A stretch of DNA of 9,945 nucleotides from an uncultured Kouleothrix sp. (GCA_937858455.1 CALLYN010000295.1:1-9945), one strand, 5' to 3'; counted from the stretch's first letter, positions 1 to 6,235 are shown. Notes: a model not told the origin generated them from the letters alone. Numbers and translations: made by a program.

Positions 1-25
1 TTGGGGGCGGCGAAGCCGCCCCCAA
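1..25 (-). terminator. GC-rich perfect hairpin after the M20 gene, possible terminator
   Basis: The first 25 bases form a perfect inverted repeat: arms of 11 bases (1-11 and 15-25) around a 3-base loop. It lies 65 bases past the stop of the minus-strand M20 gene, so on that strand it could end the three-gene transcript. Whether a T-tract follows cannot be seen, because the minus strand runs off the window here. It could equally be a copy of a short dispersed GC-rich palindrome. Nothing else is recognisable in positions 26-90. Confidence 0.45.
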
Positions 26-90
26 ACCCCCACCAAAGTGTCAGTAATCAAGCGATTTCGGAAGAGTGTCGGGGCTTGGCGATGCGCTGG

Positions 91-1275
91 CTACAGCTTG
101 ATTTCGCCGGCCAGGAAGCGCCGGGCTGTTTCGGCCAGAATGGCGGCGCCTACAGGCAAGCAGCGCTCGTCGATATCGAACACCGGAGTATGGTGAGCAC
201 GCGGGATATCGCCCACGGCCGCGCCGAGGTGGAACATGGCGCCGGGGACTTTGGCGGTCATATAGGCGAAATCTTCGGCGCCCATTCCCGGCGGGGTCGG
301 GTCGAGCGCGTCGGCGCCAAGCAAATCGGTGGCGGTGCGCGCCAGCCAGCCGCTGACGAGCGGGCTATTTTTGCCGGCCGGGTAGCCGCGCGAAACTTCC
401 ATGCGGTAGTCGCCGCCGAGCGAGCGCACGATACTGATCGCGCGTTCGACCTCGGCCTCGAGCAGGGCGCGCGTGTCGTCGTCGTAGCTGCGCATGGTGC
501 CGTGCAGGAACACCTCGGGCGGGATGACATTCGAGGCGGTGCCGCCGTGGATCTGCCCGACCGTCACCACTGCCGGCTTTTGCGGGTCGACGCGGCGCGA
601 CACAATGCCGTGCAGCGCGGTGAGCACCGGGGCGAGCATCCAGAGTGGGTCGGTCGCCTCGTGCGGGTAAGCGCCGTGGCCGCCGGTGCCGGTGATCCAG
701 GCTTTGAACTGGTCGGCCGCAGCCGAGTCCCAGCCGTCGCGCATGGTCACCTTACCGAATGGCTGCATCGAGTCGACGTGCAGGGCGATCACGGCGTCGA
801 CGCCGTCGAGGGCGCCGTCGCGCAGCATCATTGGGGCGCCGCTCATTGGCTGGCCGCCCTCGTCTTCTTCGGCCGGCTGGAACAGCAGCCGCACCCGGCC
901 GCGCAGCCCGCCGGTGGCGAACTCGTGCTTGAGCAGGTGGGCCACACCCAGCAGCATGGCCGTGTGGCCGTCGTGGCCGCAGGCGTGCATCTGGCCGTCG
1001 TGGGTCGAGCGATAGTCGGTGGCGTTGGCCTCGAGGATCGGCAGCGCGTCCATATCGGCGCGGATGGCGATCGTCGGCCCGTCGCCGCTGCCGAGGTCGC
1101 CGACGACGCCGGTGATGCCAACGCCAGTGCGAACGCTGAAGCCGCCAATCTCGCGCAGCGTATCGGCCACGAGCGCGGCGGTACGCACCTCGCGGAAGGC
1201 CAGCTCGGGATGGCGGTGGATATCGCGCCGGAGCCGAGCCAGCTCGTCGGCCAGGGCCTGGGCTTTGTCTAGCAT
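91..1275 (-). CDS. M20 family metallo-amidohydrolase (N-acyl amino acid amidohydrolase type)
   Basis: This is a complete 394-residue protein, the usual length for the M20D group that includes hippurate hydrolases, aminoacylases and IAA-amino acid hydrolases. These are cytosolic di-metal enzymes that cut the amide bond of N-acyl amino acids. Visible motifs are RADMDALP (residues 72-79), the metal-binding H97-A-C99-G-H101-DGH, the acidic pair E136-E137 in PAEEDEGG, H166 in ALHVD, the dimerisation-domain motif GGHGAYPHEATDP around H200-H205, GAEDFAY near 332-338 and a final metal-ligand His at 361/362. No signal peptide is seen. The ATG at 1275 is preceded by a purine-rich AGGGGGA and lies 15 bases after the stop of the glycoside hydrolase, so the gene is probably the last of a three-gene operon. 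The acyl group and amino acid cannot be told from the sequence. The family call is firm and the substrate is open. Confidence 0.93.
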   Translation of the reverse strand: MLDKAQALADELARLRRDIHRHPELAFREVRTAALVADTLREIGGFSVRTGVGITGVVGDLGSGDGPTIAIRADMDALPILEANATDYRSTHDGQMHACGHDGHTAMLLGVAHLLKHEFATGGLRGRVRLLFQPAEEDEGGQPMSGAPMMLRDGALDGVDAVIALHVDSMQPFGKVTMRDGWDSAAADQFKAWITGTGGHGAYPHEATDPLWMLAPVLTALHGIVSRRVDPQKPAVVTVGQIHGGTASNVIPPEVFLHGTMRSYDDDTRALLEAEVERAISIVRSLGGDYRMEVSRGYPAGKNSPLVSGWLARTATDLLGADALDPTPPGMGAEDFAYMTAKVPGAMFHLGAAVGDIPRAHHTPVFDIDERCLPVGAAILAETARRFLAGEIKL

Positions 1276-1290
1276 GGTGAACTATTCCCC

Positions 1291-3492
1291 CTATGTCACT
1301 TTGAGTAGATACTCGTGCTCGAGCAGCAGCTCGGCGCCATTCGCCAGCGCGAGCGCCAGGCGATATTCGCCGGGGCGCTCGGGAGTGAGCCGCAGCCGGT
1401 CGACCTCGGTGGCCATGCAGTCGGGCGGCAGCGTGATCTGGCGCTCGACGCGCGCGACCTCGCCGTCGGGGCCAAGCACCCGCGCGGTGATCGCGACCGG
1501 CGCCGGCTGGTGGGCATCGTTGACCGCGTAGAGCGGCAGGTCGATTGGCCGGCCGGCGGGGTGGGTGTCGGCGTTCAGCAGGGTAAACAGGTACTGCGGG
1601 CTGAAAGCCTGGCGCATCGCGTAGTACGAGCGCTTGGGCACGCGCCAGTAATCGATGATCGACCACTGGACGGCGGGGTTCGAGTCGTTGAACATAAACG
1701 GCAGGATGCCGCCGGTGGGCCGATACTTGTGAAAGCGCAGCCGATCGATATAGAAGCGGTTGATCGAGCTCTGGTATTCCTGCGTCAGCTCGACCAGGTC
1801 GGCGAGCGAAGCCGAGGTGCGCCAGGCCAGCCAGTAGTCGAACATATTTGGCTGCATATGGTGGCGCGCGGCCACCTGCTCCCAGTCGATCTTCGAGATG
1901 TCGTGGTGCAGAAATTTCGCGCAGCTCTCGATGTTCGGGAAGCTCTGCGCGCCGAACTCAGTGACAAAGCGAATGTTGTCGGGGAAGCTGCGGACAATGC
2001 GCTCGAACGCGCGCAGCGGGCCGTACACGCCGCCGTACCAGCCGAAGTAGAAGTGGGTGTCGGTGCCGCGCCGGAAGAACGGCACGGCATATTCGCCCGA
2101 CGAGCGCACCACCGGGCGAGTGGTGTCGTGCTCGCGCGCGGCCTGGCGCAGCTGGCGATCCATCACGTCGCGGTTCCAATTCCAGATGAACACCGAGACA
2201 TACGCGCGCGCGATGGTGTAGATCGTCTCGTCTTTGGTGTCGAGCGCGTAGAGCGGCTCGTTGTGCATGCACCAGATCGCCACGGAAGGGTGCTGGCCAA
2301 GCAGGTCGATCATCTCGCGCACCTGGCGCAGCGCCTCGGGCAGCACCTCGCGGTGATACATCCACTGAAGCGGGAAATCCTGCCACAGCAGCAGGCCAGC
2401 CAAGTCGGCGGCCTCGTAGAACGCCGGGTGCTCGACGTGGGCGTGCACGCGCAGCATGTTCATATGGCAGTCGATCGCCAGCTGGATATCCTGGGCGTAG
2501 CGCTCGGGCGTCATGGTGGCGATGCGGGTGTCGCCGGGGGCGTAGTTGTTGCCCTTGATGAACAAGCGCTTGCCATTGAGGTACGCCACCCATTTGCGCA
2601 TCTCGAAGCGGCGCAGGCCGAACGTACAGCTGTGCGAGTCCGAACGTTCGCCGCCGTGCAATACCTCGAGCGTGATCGTATAGCAGCTCGGGTGGCCAAG
2701 GTCGTGCGTCCACCAGAGCTGCGGGTCGCGCACATCGAAGGTGCCGGCAAGCTCCTGCTGGCCCTGGGCGAGCGCGCGGCGCTGCTCGACCACCTGAACC
2801 GCGCCGGCGAAATTTTTCGGCGCGATCGTCCAGCGCAGCGTTGCGTCGCCTGCGGCTGCCGCGTCGAGCGTGGCGCGGAAGCGCACCTCGGCGATGTCGG
2901 CGCCGATCGCCTCGGGGTGCAGCCGCAGCTGGCGGATGCGCGTCGGGCCGCTGGCGATCAGCTCGATCGGCAGCCAGACGCCGCCGGGGTTAGTGGCGGG
3001 GTCGATGCAATCCCAGTGCGAGAACACGCCGGTGATCATGCGCTTGCCGAGCTTGTTGTGCTCGTCGGGGCACTCGACCTCGACCACGAGTGTGTTCTCG
3101 GGCGCGAGCCAGGCGGTGACCTCGTGCTCCTGGGGAGTGAAGTAGCCTTCGTGGCGGCCCAGGTCGACGCCGTTGAAGTAGGGCTGCGACCAGTAGAAGA
3201 TGCCGTTGAGCCGGAGCCAGTAGCGAGCGCTGGGGGCGAGGGGTTGGGCCTGATCTGGTGTCTGCGGTGGTGGCCAGCTGTCGAGCGCCAGATCGTGCGC
3301 GGCAAAGCGCTTGCGATAGACCAATTTGCCAGCGTAGCGCTCGAGCAGCGGCTGCTGCTGCCAGTGCGCGGGCAGCGCCTGCGTGAGCCAGGCGTCGTCG
3401 TCGAGCGGGTAGAAGCCCTGGCGGAACGCATCGATTGGCAGGAGCTGCCACTCGCCGTCGAGTGTGCGCGATAGAGGAAACGTCATAATCAT
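1291..3492 (-). CDS. Glycoside hydrolase family 2 protein, beta-mannosidase-like
   Basis: The product is 733 residues, somewhat shorter than typical beta-mannosidases. The layout fits GH2: an N-terminal sugar-binding beta domain (about 5-180, including YWLRLNG and YFNGVDLGRHEGYFTPQ), an immunoglobulin-like domain (about 185-295), a TIM barrel (about 297-620) and a C-terminal beta domain. The general acid/base is E412 in CMHNEP and the nucleophile is E512 in VTEFGAQSFP. GNNYAPGD, LRVHAHVEHPAFYEAADLAGL and LLLWQDFP are typical of the mannosidase/exo-glucosaminidase branch of GH2. There is no signal peptide, so it probably acts in the cytoplasm on imported oligosaccharides. Two starts are possible, ATG at 3492 and ATG at 3486, and neither has a strong ribosome binding site. 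It lies 33 bases after the alpha/beta hydrolase and 15 bases before the M20 gene, all on one strand. GH2 membership is nearly certain; beta-mannosidase is inferred, and exo-beta-glucosaminidase or another beta-glycosidase is possible. Confidence 0.92.
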   Translation of the reverse strand: MIMTFPLSRTLDGEWQLLPIDAFRQGFYPLDDDAWLTQALPAHWQQQPLLERYAGKLVYRKRFAAHDLALDSWPPPQTPDQAQPLAPSARYWLRLNGIFYWSQPYFNGVDLGRHEGYFTPQEHEVTAWLAPENTLVVEVECPDEHNKLGKRMITGVFSHWDCIDPATNPGGVWLPIELIASGPTRIRQLRLHPEAIGADIAEVRFRATLDAAAAGDATLRWTIAPKNFAGAVQVVEQRRALAQGQQELAGTFDVRDPQLWWTHDLGHPSCYTITLEVLHGGERSDSHSCTFGLRRFEMRKWVAYLNGKRLFIKGNNYAPGDTRIATMTPERYAQDIQLAIDCHMNMLRVHAHVEHPAFYEAADLAGLLLWQDFPLQWMYHREVLPEALRQVREMIDLLGQHPSVAIWCMHNEPLYALDTKDETIYTIARAYVSVFIWNWNRDVMDRQLRQAAREHDTTRPVVRSSGEYAVPFFRRGTDTHFYFGWYGGVYGPLRAFERIVRSFPDNIRFVTEFGAQSFPNIESCAKFLHHDISKIDWEQVAARHHMQPNMFDYWLAWRTSASLADLVELTQEYQSSINRFYIDRLRFHKYRPTGGILPFMFNDSNPAVQWSIIDYWRVPKRSYYAMRQAFSPQYLFTLLNADTHPAGRPIDLPLYAVNDAHQPAPVAITARVLGPDGEVARVERQITLPPDCMATEVDRLRLTPERPGEYRLALALANGAELLLEHEYLLKVT

Positions 3493-3525
3493 TCCAGCAA
3501 TAAGAAGCCGCGAGCCTGGTATGTG

Positions 3526-4296
3526 CTAGGCGGGTGGGCTCATCCGACGAAGAAAATCGAGCACAGCGAGCTGGAACAGCGCGGGCTGGTCGTTCATTAC
3601 GGCGTGCCCGGCAGCCGGAAGGATGCATAATTCGGCGCGCGGGATGGCGCGGCGCATTGCCACCTGCTGATCAATATGGCCGAACTGGTCGCGCTCGCCG
3701 GCGATCAGCAGGGTTGGCGCGGCGATGCCGGCCAGCTGCTCGGGCGCGAGATCGGGCTGCACCGGCCAGAGCGGCAGCATCTGGCGCATAAGCGCCTGCC
3801 AGTAGCCATGCTCGTGGTGGGCGTCGTGCAGCTCGGCCAGGCGAGCGGCCCAGGCGGGCAGGCGCTCGGCGATGCGCTCGGGCGTCATCTTGGCAAGCTG
3901 CGCGAGAGTGCGCTCGTCGTTGGTATACTGCGCACCCGCCAGCACCAGCGCCTGGACGCGCTCGGGCCAGCGCAGCGCGAAGTACAGCATGGTGATGCCG
4001 CCGTCGCTAAAGCCGCAGAAGCTCGCGCGCGCAATGCCGAGCGTATCGAGCAGCGCGGCCAGATCGGCGGCGAGCTGGCCGTAGCCGGCGAACGGCCCTG
4101 GCGATGCACTGGTGCGGCCGTGGCCGCGATGGTCGTAGGCCAGCACGCGGTGCTGCTGAGCCAGCGCAGGCAGCAGGGCGCCCCAATCGGACTCGATCGT
4201 GTCGAGCGCGCCGTTGAGCAACACCAGCGGCGTGGCGCCGAGCGGGCCGTGTAGCTCGTAGTAGACGCGCAGGTCGTTGATTTCGGCAAAAGGCAT
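3526..4296 (-). CDS. Alpha/beta hydrolase
   Basis: A 256-residue alpha/beta-hydrolase-fold enzyme with the full catalytic triad: nucleophile S97 in GFSDGG, acid D203 in IAGERDQFG and base H231 in PAAGHAV. The oxyanion-hole region is LLNGALDT (27-33), where the more usual HG is replaced by NG, and YDHRGHGRTS (54-63) is the classic strand-4 motif. A cap domain with Trp/His-rich helices spans about 125-180. No signal peptide is present. The start at 4296 is chosen because homology begins at once (AEINDLRVYYELHG) and a promoter candidate lies just upstream. The same frame stays open upstream to about 4659, but that extension covers the promoter and the antisense of the small peptide gene and looks non-coding. 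It is the first gene of a minus-strand unit with the GH2 and M20 genes. It could be an esterase, lactonase or amidase; the sequence does not decide. Confidence 0.9.
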   Translation of the reverse strand: MPFAEINDLRVYYELHGPLGATPLVLLNGALDTIESDWGALLPALAQQHRVLAYDHRGHGRTSASPGPFAGYGQLAADLAALLDTLGIARASFCGFSDGGITMLYFALRWPERVQALVLAGAQYTNDERTLAQLAKMTPERIAERLPAWAARLAELHDAHHEHGYWQALMRQMLPLWPVQPDLAPEQLAGIAAPTLLIAGERDQFGHIDQQVAMRRAIPRAELCILPAAGHAVMNDQPALFQLAVLDFLRRMSPPA

Positions 4297-4322
4297 AGGC
4301 AACCGTCGGTACTCTCTGGTGT

Positions 4323-4351
4323 ATTCTAGGCGATGCCGCAGGCGAAAGCAA
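4323..4351 (-). promoter_or_regulatory. Candidate sigma-70 promoter for the alpha/beta hydrolase operon
   Basis: On the minus strand TTGCTT (4346-4351) and TAGAAT (4323-4328, five of six to TATAAT) are separated by exactly 17 bases. Transcription would begin near 4316 and leave a leader of about 20 nt before the ATG at 4296. The -35 box is a weak match, so the call rests mainly on the -10 box and the spacing. Confidence 0.45.
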
Positions 4352-4420
4352 ATAGCGAGTTGTTCATCGCGAGCAAACGACAGGCAGTAGTATGAATCGG
4401 CGCCTGGCGGTATCTGACGA

Positions 4421-4490
4421 TGTTGTATAGTACTATGGCATTTATGTGAATAAATTGTCAAACATGCTGGCCAACTATCTGCTAAAGTAG
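4421..4490 (+). promoter_or_regulatory. AT-rich divergent control region with a palindrome, upstream of the small peptide gene
   Basis: This stretch is markedly richer in A+T than its surroundings and lies between two divergent genes. It holds a perfect 10-base palindrome ATAGTACTAT (4427-4436) and a dyad ATTTAT-N4-ATAAAT (4440-4455). A TTGTCA (4455-4460) resembles a -35 box, but the possible -10 boxes after it (TATCTG after 15 bases, TAAAGT after 22) are poorly spaced, so the peptide promoter cannot be fixed. An operator in this region could serve both the peptide and the hydrolase operon. That is inference. Confidence 0.3.
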
Positions 4491-4527
4491 AGTTGTCTAA
4501 TCCACCACCACCCATCATTCGAACGAG

Positions 4528-4538
4528 AGGAGGTGATC
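4528..4538 (+). promoter_or_regulatory. Exceptionally strong ribosome binding site of the small peptide gene
   Basis: AGGAGGTGATC is an 11-base exact complement of the conserved 3' end of bacterial 16S rRNA (GATCACCTCCT). Seven bases separate its end from the ATG at 4546. An in-frame TGA (4534-4536) inside the site rules out a longer N-terminus. No other gene here has a site this strong, and it is the best evidence that the very short frame is translated. Confidence 0.85.
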
Positions 4539-4545
4539 GGTCGCT

Positions 4546-4647
4546 ATGCAGTACGTTCGCCCAGAGATCCTGGAGACCTACACCGAGGAGGAGTTGGTCG
4601 AGGAGGCTGCCGTGTGCGTCGTTTATGGCGGGGGCCCGATCCCTTAA
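4546..4647 (+). CDS. 33-residue acidic peptide, possible RiPP precursor
   Basis: I do not recognise a named family. The frame runs from ATG to TAA and encodes 33 residues. The N-terminal part starts MQYVRPEIL and contains Y3-x-x-P6-x-I8, like the Y-x-x-P-x-L motif by which lasso-peptide and some other RiPP leaders bind their recognition domain. Residues 12-20 (YTEEELVEE) are strongly acidic and probably helical. The end has a single Cys (C24), a Tyr (Y27), G28-G29-G30 and a final P-I-P. There are seven Glu and one Arg, with no membrane segment or signal peptide. An unusually strong ribosome binding site precedes it and a long hairpin follows 20 bases after the stop. No modification enzyme, transporter or protease for a peptide product is seen in the window. 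Leader-plus-core architecture is inferred. It could instead be a small regulatory protein or a leader peptide. I am fairly sure it is translated and unsure of its role. Confidence 0.65.
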   Translation: MQYVRPEILETYTEEELVEEAAVCVVYGGGPIP

Positions 4648-4667
4648 GCGCCAGGACACACCGTAGT

Positions 4668-4702
4668 ATCAAGGGTCGCCGTTCATAACGGCGACCCTTG
4701 AT
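4668..4702. terminator. Long perfect hairpin between convergent genes, probable bidirectional terminator
   Basis: Arms of 16 bases (4668-4683 and 4687-4702) are perfectly complementary around a CAT loop. A second outer pairing, 4648-4657 with 4713-4722 (nine pairs and one G-U), could lengthen it into one imperfect stem that begins directly after the peptide stop codon and ends at the aminotransferase stop codon. Neither strand has a T-tract, so this is not a textbook intrinsic terminator. It may block RNA decay or act with Rho for both convergent transcripts. Confidence 0.7.
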
Positions 4703-4721
4703 GCATGTTGGCGTCCTGGTG

Positions 4722-6077
4722 CTATCCCTGGCTTAGCACGGCCTTTAGCGTATCTTCGAACAGCTCGAGCCCCTCGTCGGCCTGGGCTTCGGTGAGCACC
4801 AGCGGCGGGCAGAAACGGATGGTCGAGGCGCCGCATGTGAGCAGCAGCAGACCGCGCCTGAAGGCCTCTTCCATCACGTCGTGGGCCAGCTTGCGCGCCG
4901 GCTCGCGCGTGCGGCGGTCTTTCACCAGCTCGAGGCCAATCATGAGGCCACGGCCGCGCACGTCGCCGAACTGCTCGTAGCGGCCGGCCAGCTCGTTCAG
5001 GCCGCGCATGAAGTAGCTGCCGACGCGGGCGGCATTGGCGGCCAGCTCGCTTTCGACGAGCGAGAGCACCTCGTAGGCGGCGGCGCAGGCCAGCGCGTTG
5101 CCGCCGTAGGTATTGCCGTGCGAGCCCGGCTCCCAGCGCTCGGTCAGCTCGCGGCGGGCCACCATCGCGCCGATCGGCATGCCGCTGCCCAGGCCCTTGG
5201 CCGAGGCGACGATATCGGGCGCGATGCCCTCGTGCTCGAACGCCCACATCTTGCCGGTGCGGCCCACGCCGCTCTGAACCTCGTCGGCAATCAGCAGGAT
5301 GCCGTACTGATCGCAGATCTGGCGCAGCCCCTTCAGGAAGCCGGCCGCCGGCACGACATAGCCGCCCTCGCCCTGGATCGGCTCGATGATGATCGCGGCC
5401 ACATCGCGCGGCGGGGCGATCGTGTGGAACAGCGTCTGCTCGATATAGTTGAGGCACACCTCGCTCACCCGTGCCGGGTCGACGTCGAACGGCGGGCGGT
5501 AGGGGTTGGGGTAAAGTGCGTGGAATGTGCCGGGCACCAGCGGGTAGTAGCCGCGGCGCTGCACCGGCTTCGAGGCCGTGAGCGAGAGCGAGCCGTACGA
5601 GCGGCCGTGGAACGCGCCCAGAAAGGCAATAATGCCCTGTCGGCCAGTGACGTAGCGCGCCAGCTTGATCGACGCCTCGACCGCCTCGGTGCCTGAGTTG
5701 CACGGGAACAGCTGCCACTGGTGCTCGGGCGGCATGAGCGATGTCAGCTTCTCGCCGAACTTGACCATCGGCTCGCTGTAAAAGTCGGTGCCGGCCATGT
5801 GGATGAAGCGGGCGGCCTGGTCTTGCACCGCGCGCACAACCTGCGGGTGGGCGTGGCCGGCCGACACCACCGCGATGCCAGCGTTCAGATCGAGGTAGCG
5901 GTTGCCGTCGACATCCCAGACATAGCAGCCATCGCCGCGCTCGATCACGAATGGGTAGACGCGCCCGGCGCATGGCGCGTACACCTGGTTATCGCGCTCG
6001 ACCAGCGCGCGCGCCCGTGGCCCGGGGATTGCGGCGGTGTCGAGGGGTGGCGTCATTGTTTCGATTGATGCAGTCAC
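4722..6077 (-). CDS. Class III PLP-dependent aminotransferase (GabT/acetylornithine transaminase family)
   Basis: With a GTG start at 6077 the protein has 451 residues, normal for fold-type I class III transaminases such as 4-aminobutyrate aminotransferase. These move an amino group from an omega-amino donor to a keto acid, using PLP bound to Lys. Motifs are NAGIAVVSAGHAHP (65-78), the phosphate-binding N127-S-G-T130, FHGRSYGSLS near 156-165, E235-G-E-G-G, D265-E-V-Q-S-G (D265 binds the PLP ring nitrogen), the Schiff-base K294 in ASAKGLGSG, and TYGGN at 323-327. The GTG start is preferred because AAGGAGG lies five bases before it and because the upstream ATG at 6161 coincides with the predicted transcription start. 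It is transcribed alone, away from the stress-like gene and towards the peptide gene. Substrate is not determined: 4-aminobutyrate, ornithine, 5-aminovalerate or another omega-amine are all possible, and no gabD-type dehydrogenase lies nearby. Confidence 0.93.
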   Translation of the reverse strand: MTASIETMTPPLDTAAIPGPRARALVERDNQVYAPCAGRVYPFVIERGDGCYVWDVDGNRYLDLNAGIAVVSAGHAHPQVVRAVQDQAARFIHMAGTDFYSEPMVKFGEKLTSLMPPEHQWQLFPCNSGTEAVEASIKLARYVTGRQGIIAFLGAFHGRSYGSLSLTASKPVQRRGYYPLVPGTFHALYPNPYRPPFDVDPARVSEVCLNYIEQTLFHTIAPPRDVAAIIIEPIQGEGGYVVPAAGFLKGLRQICDQYGILLIADEVQSGVGRTGKMWAFEHEGIAPDIVASAKGLGSGMPIGAMVARRELTERWEPGSHGNTYGGNALACAAAYEVLSLVESELAANAARVGSYFMRGLNELAGRYEQFGDVRGRGLMIGLELVKDRRTREPARKLAHDVMEEAFRRGLLLLTCGASTIRFCPPLVLTEAQADEGLELFEDTLKAVLSQG

Positions 6078-6082
6078 ATGTG

Positions 6083-6089
6083 CCTCCTT
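6083..6089 (-). promoter_or_regulatory. Ribosome binding site that fixes the GTG start of the aminotransferase
   Basis: AAGGAGG on the minus strand is five bases before GTG at 6077. An out-of-frame ATG-TGA start-stop overlaps the GTG and is ignored as a start. Confidence 0.8.
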
Positions 6090-6093
6090 GCGA

Positions 6094-6121
6094 CGCGCCA
6101 GAACGGCGCTGTTCTGGCGCG
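6094..6121. repeat. 28-bp perfect palindrome in the aminotransferase leader
   Basis: Arms CGCGCCAGAAC (6094-6104) and GTTCTGGCGCG (6111-6121) pair perfectly around a 6-base loop. In the aminotransferase mRNA the hairpin ends four bases before the AAGGAGG, so folding could affect ribosome access. As DNA it is a symmetrical GAAC-N6-GTTC site and could bind a dimeric regulator. It also lies about 126-153 bases upstream of the start predicted for the sigma-54-like promoter on the other strand, which is the normal distance of an activator site. Which role is real is open. Confidence 0.6.
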
Positions 6122-6167
6122 CTTCTCCAAACCAAAAAAAGCCCCTCGCGCCTCTCTCCAATCGGGC

Positions 6168-6196
6168 ATTGTAGCCGAGGGGGCCAGGGGCGTCAA
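6168..6196 (-). promoter_or_regulatory. Near-consensus sigma-70 promoter of the aminotransferase gene
   Basis: On the minus strand TTGACG (6191-6196, five of six) and TACAAT (6168-6173, five of six) are separated by exactly 17 bases. Transcription would begin near 6161, giving a leader of about 84 nt that carries a T7 run (6134-6140) and the 28-bp palindrome. This is the best promoter in the window. Confidence 0.75.
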
Positions 6197-6220
6197 GGCG
6201 TGGCTAGCACGACACGCCGA

Positions 6221-6235
6221 TGGCACGAGTCTTGC
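6221..6235 (+). promoter_or_regulatory. Perfect sigma-54 core promoter motif (-24/-12)
   Basis: TGGCACG (6221-6227), four bases, then TTGC (6232-6235) matches the sigma-54 consensus TGGCACG-N4-TTGC at all 11 fixed positions with the required spacing. It points towards the gene at 6315; the start would be near 6247, leaving a 68-nt leader. No sigma-70 promoter of similar quality is seen before that gene. Many high-GC phyla lack RpoN, so a chance match is possible. Confidence 0.45.

Noticed and set aside
1..1272. Open frame of 423 codons on the plus strand reaching the left edge
   Set aside because: It is antisense to the M20 gene and begins inside a hairpin with no ribosome binding site.
1315..3474. 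Open frame of 719 codons on the plus strand
   Set aside because: It is the antisense shadow of the GH2 gene, whose catalytic motifs and domain order are clear.
4546..4647. Small ORF as a classical lasso-peptide precursor
   Set aside because: Only the Y-x-x-P-x-I motif fits. There is no suitable Thr/Gly cleavage site with a ring-closing acid seven to nine residues later, and no asparagine-synthetase-like cyclase or leader peptidase lies nearby.
4297..4659. N-terminal extension of the alpha/beta hydrolase
   Set aside because: It would cover the promoter candidate and the complement of the peptide gene. Homology begins at the 4296 start and the extension has no domain pattern.
6078..6161. Longer aminotransferase starting at ATG 6161
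   Set aside because: The ATG is at the predicted transcription start, the extra 28 residues resemble no transaminase N-terminus, and AAGGAGG points to GTG 6077.
6134..6182. Attenuator-like stem and T7 run on the minus strand before the aminotransferase
   Set aside because: The upstream arm (6176-6182) lies in the promoter spacer and would not be transcribed from the predicted start. The loop of 27 bases is also too long for a good terminator.
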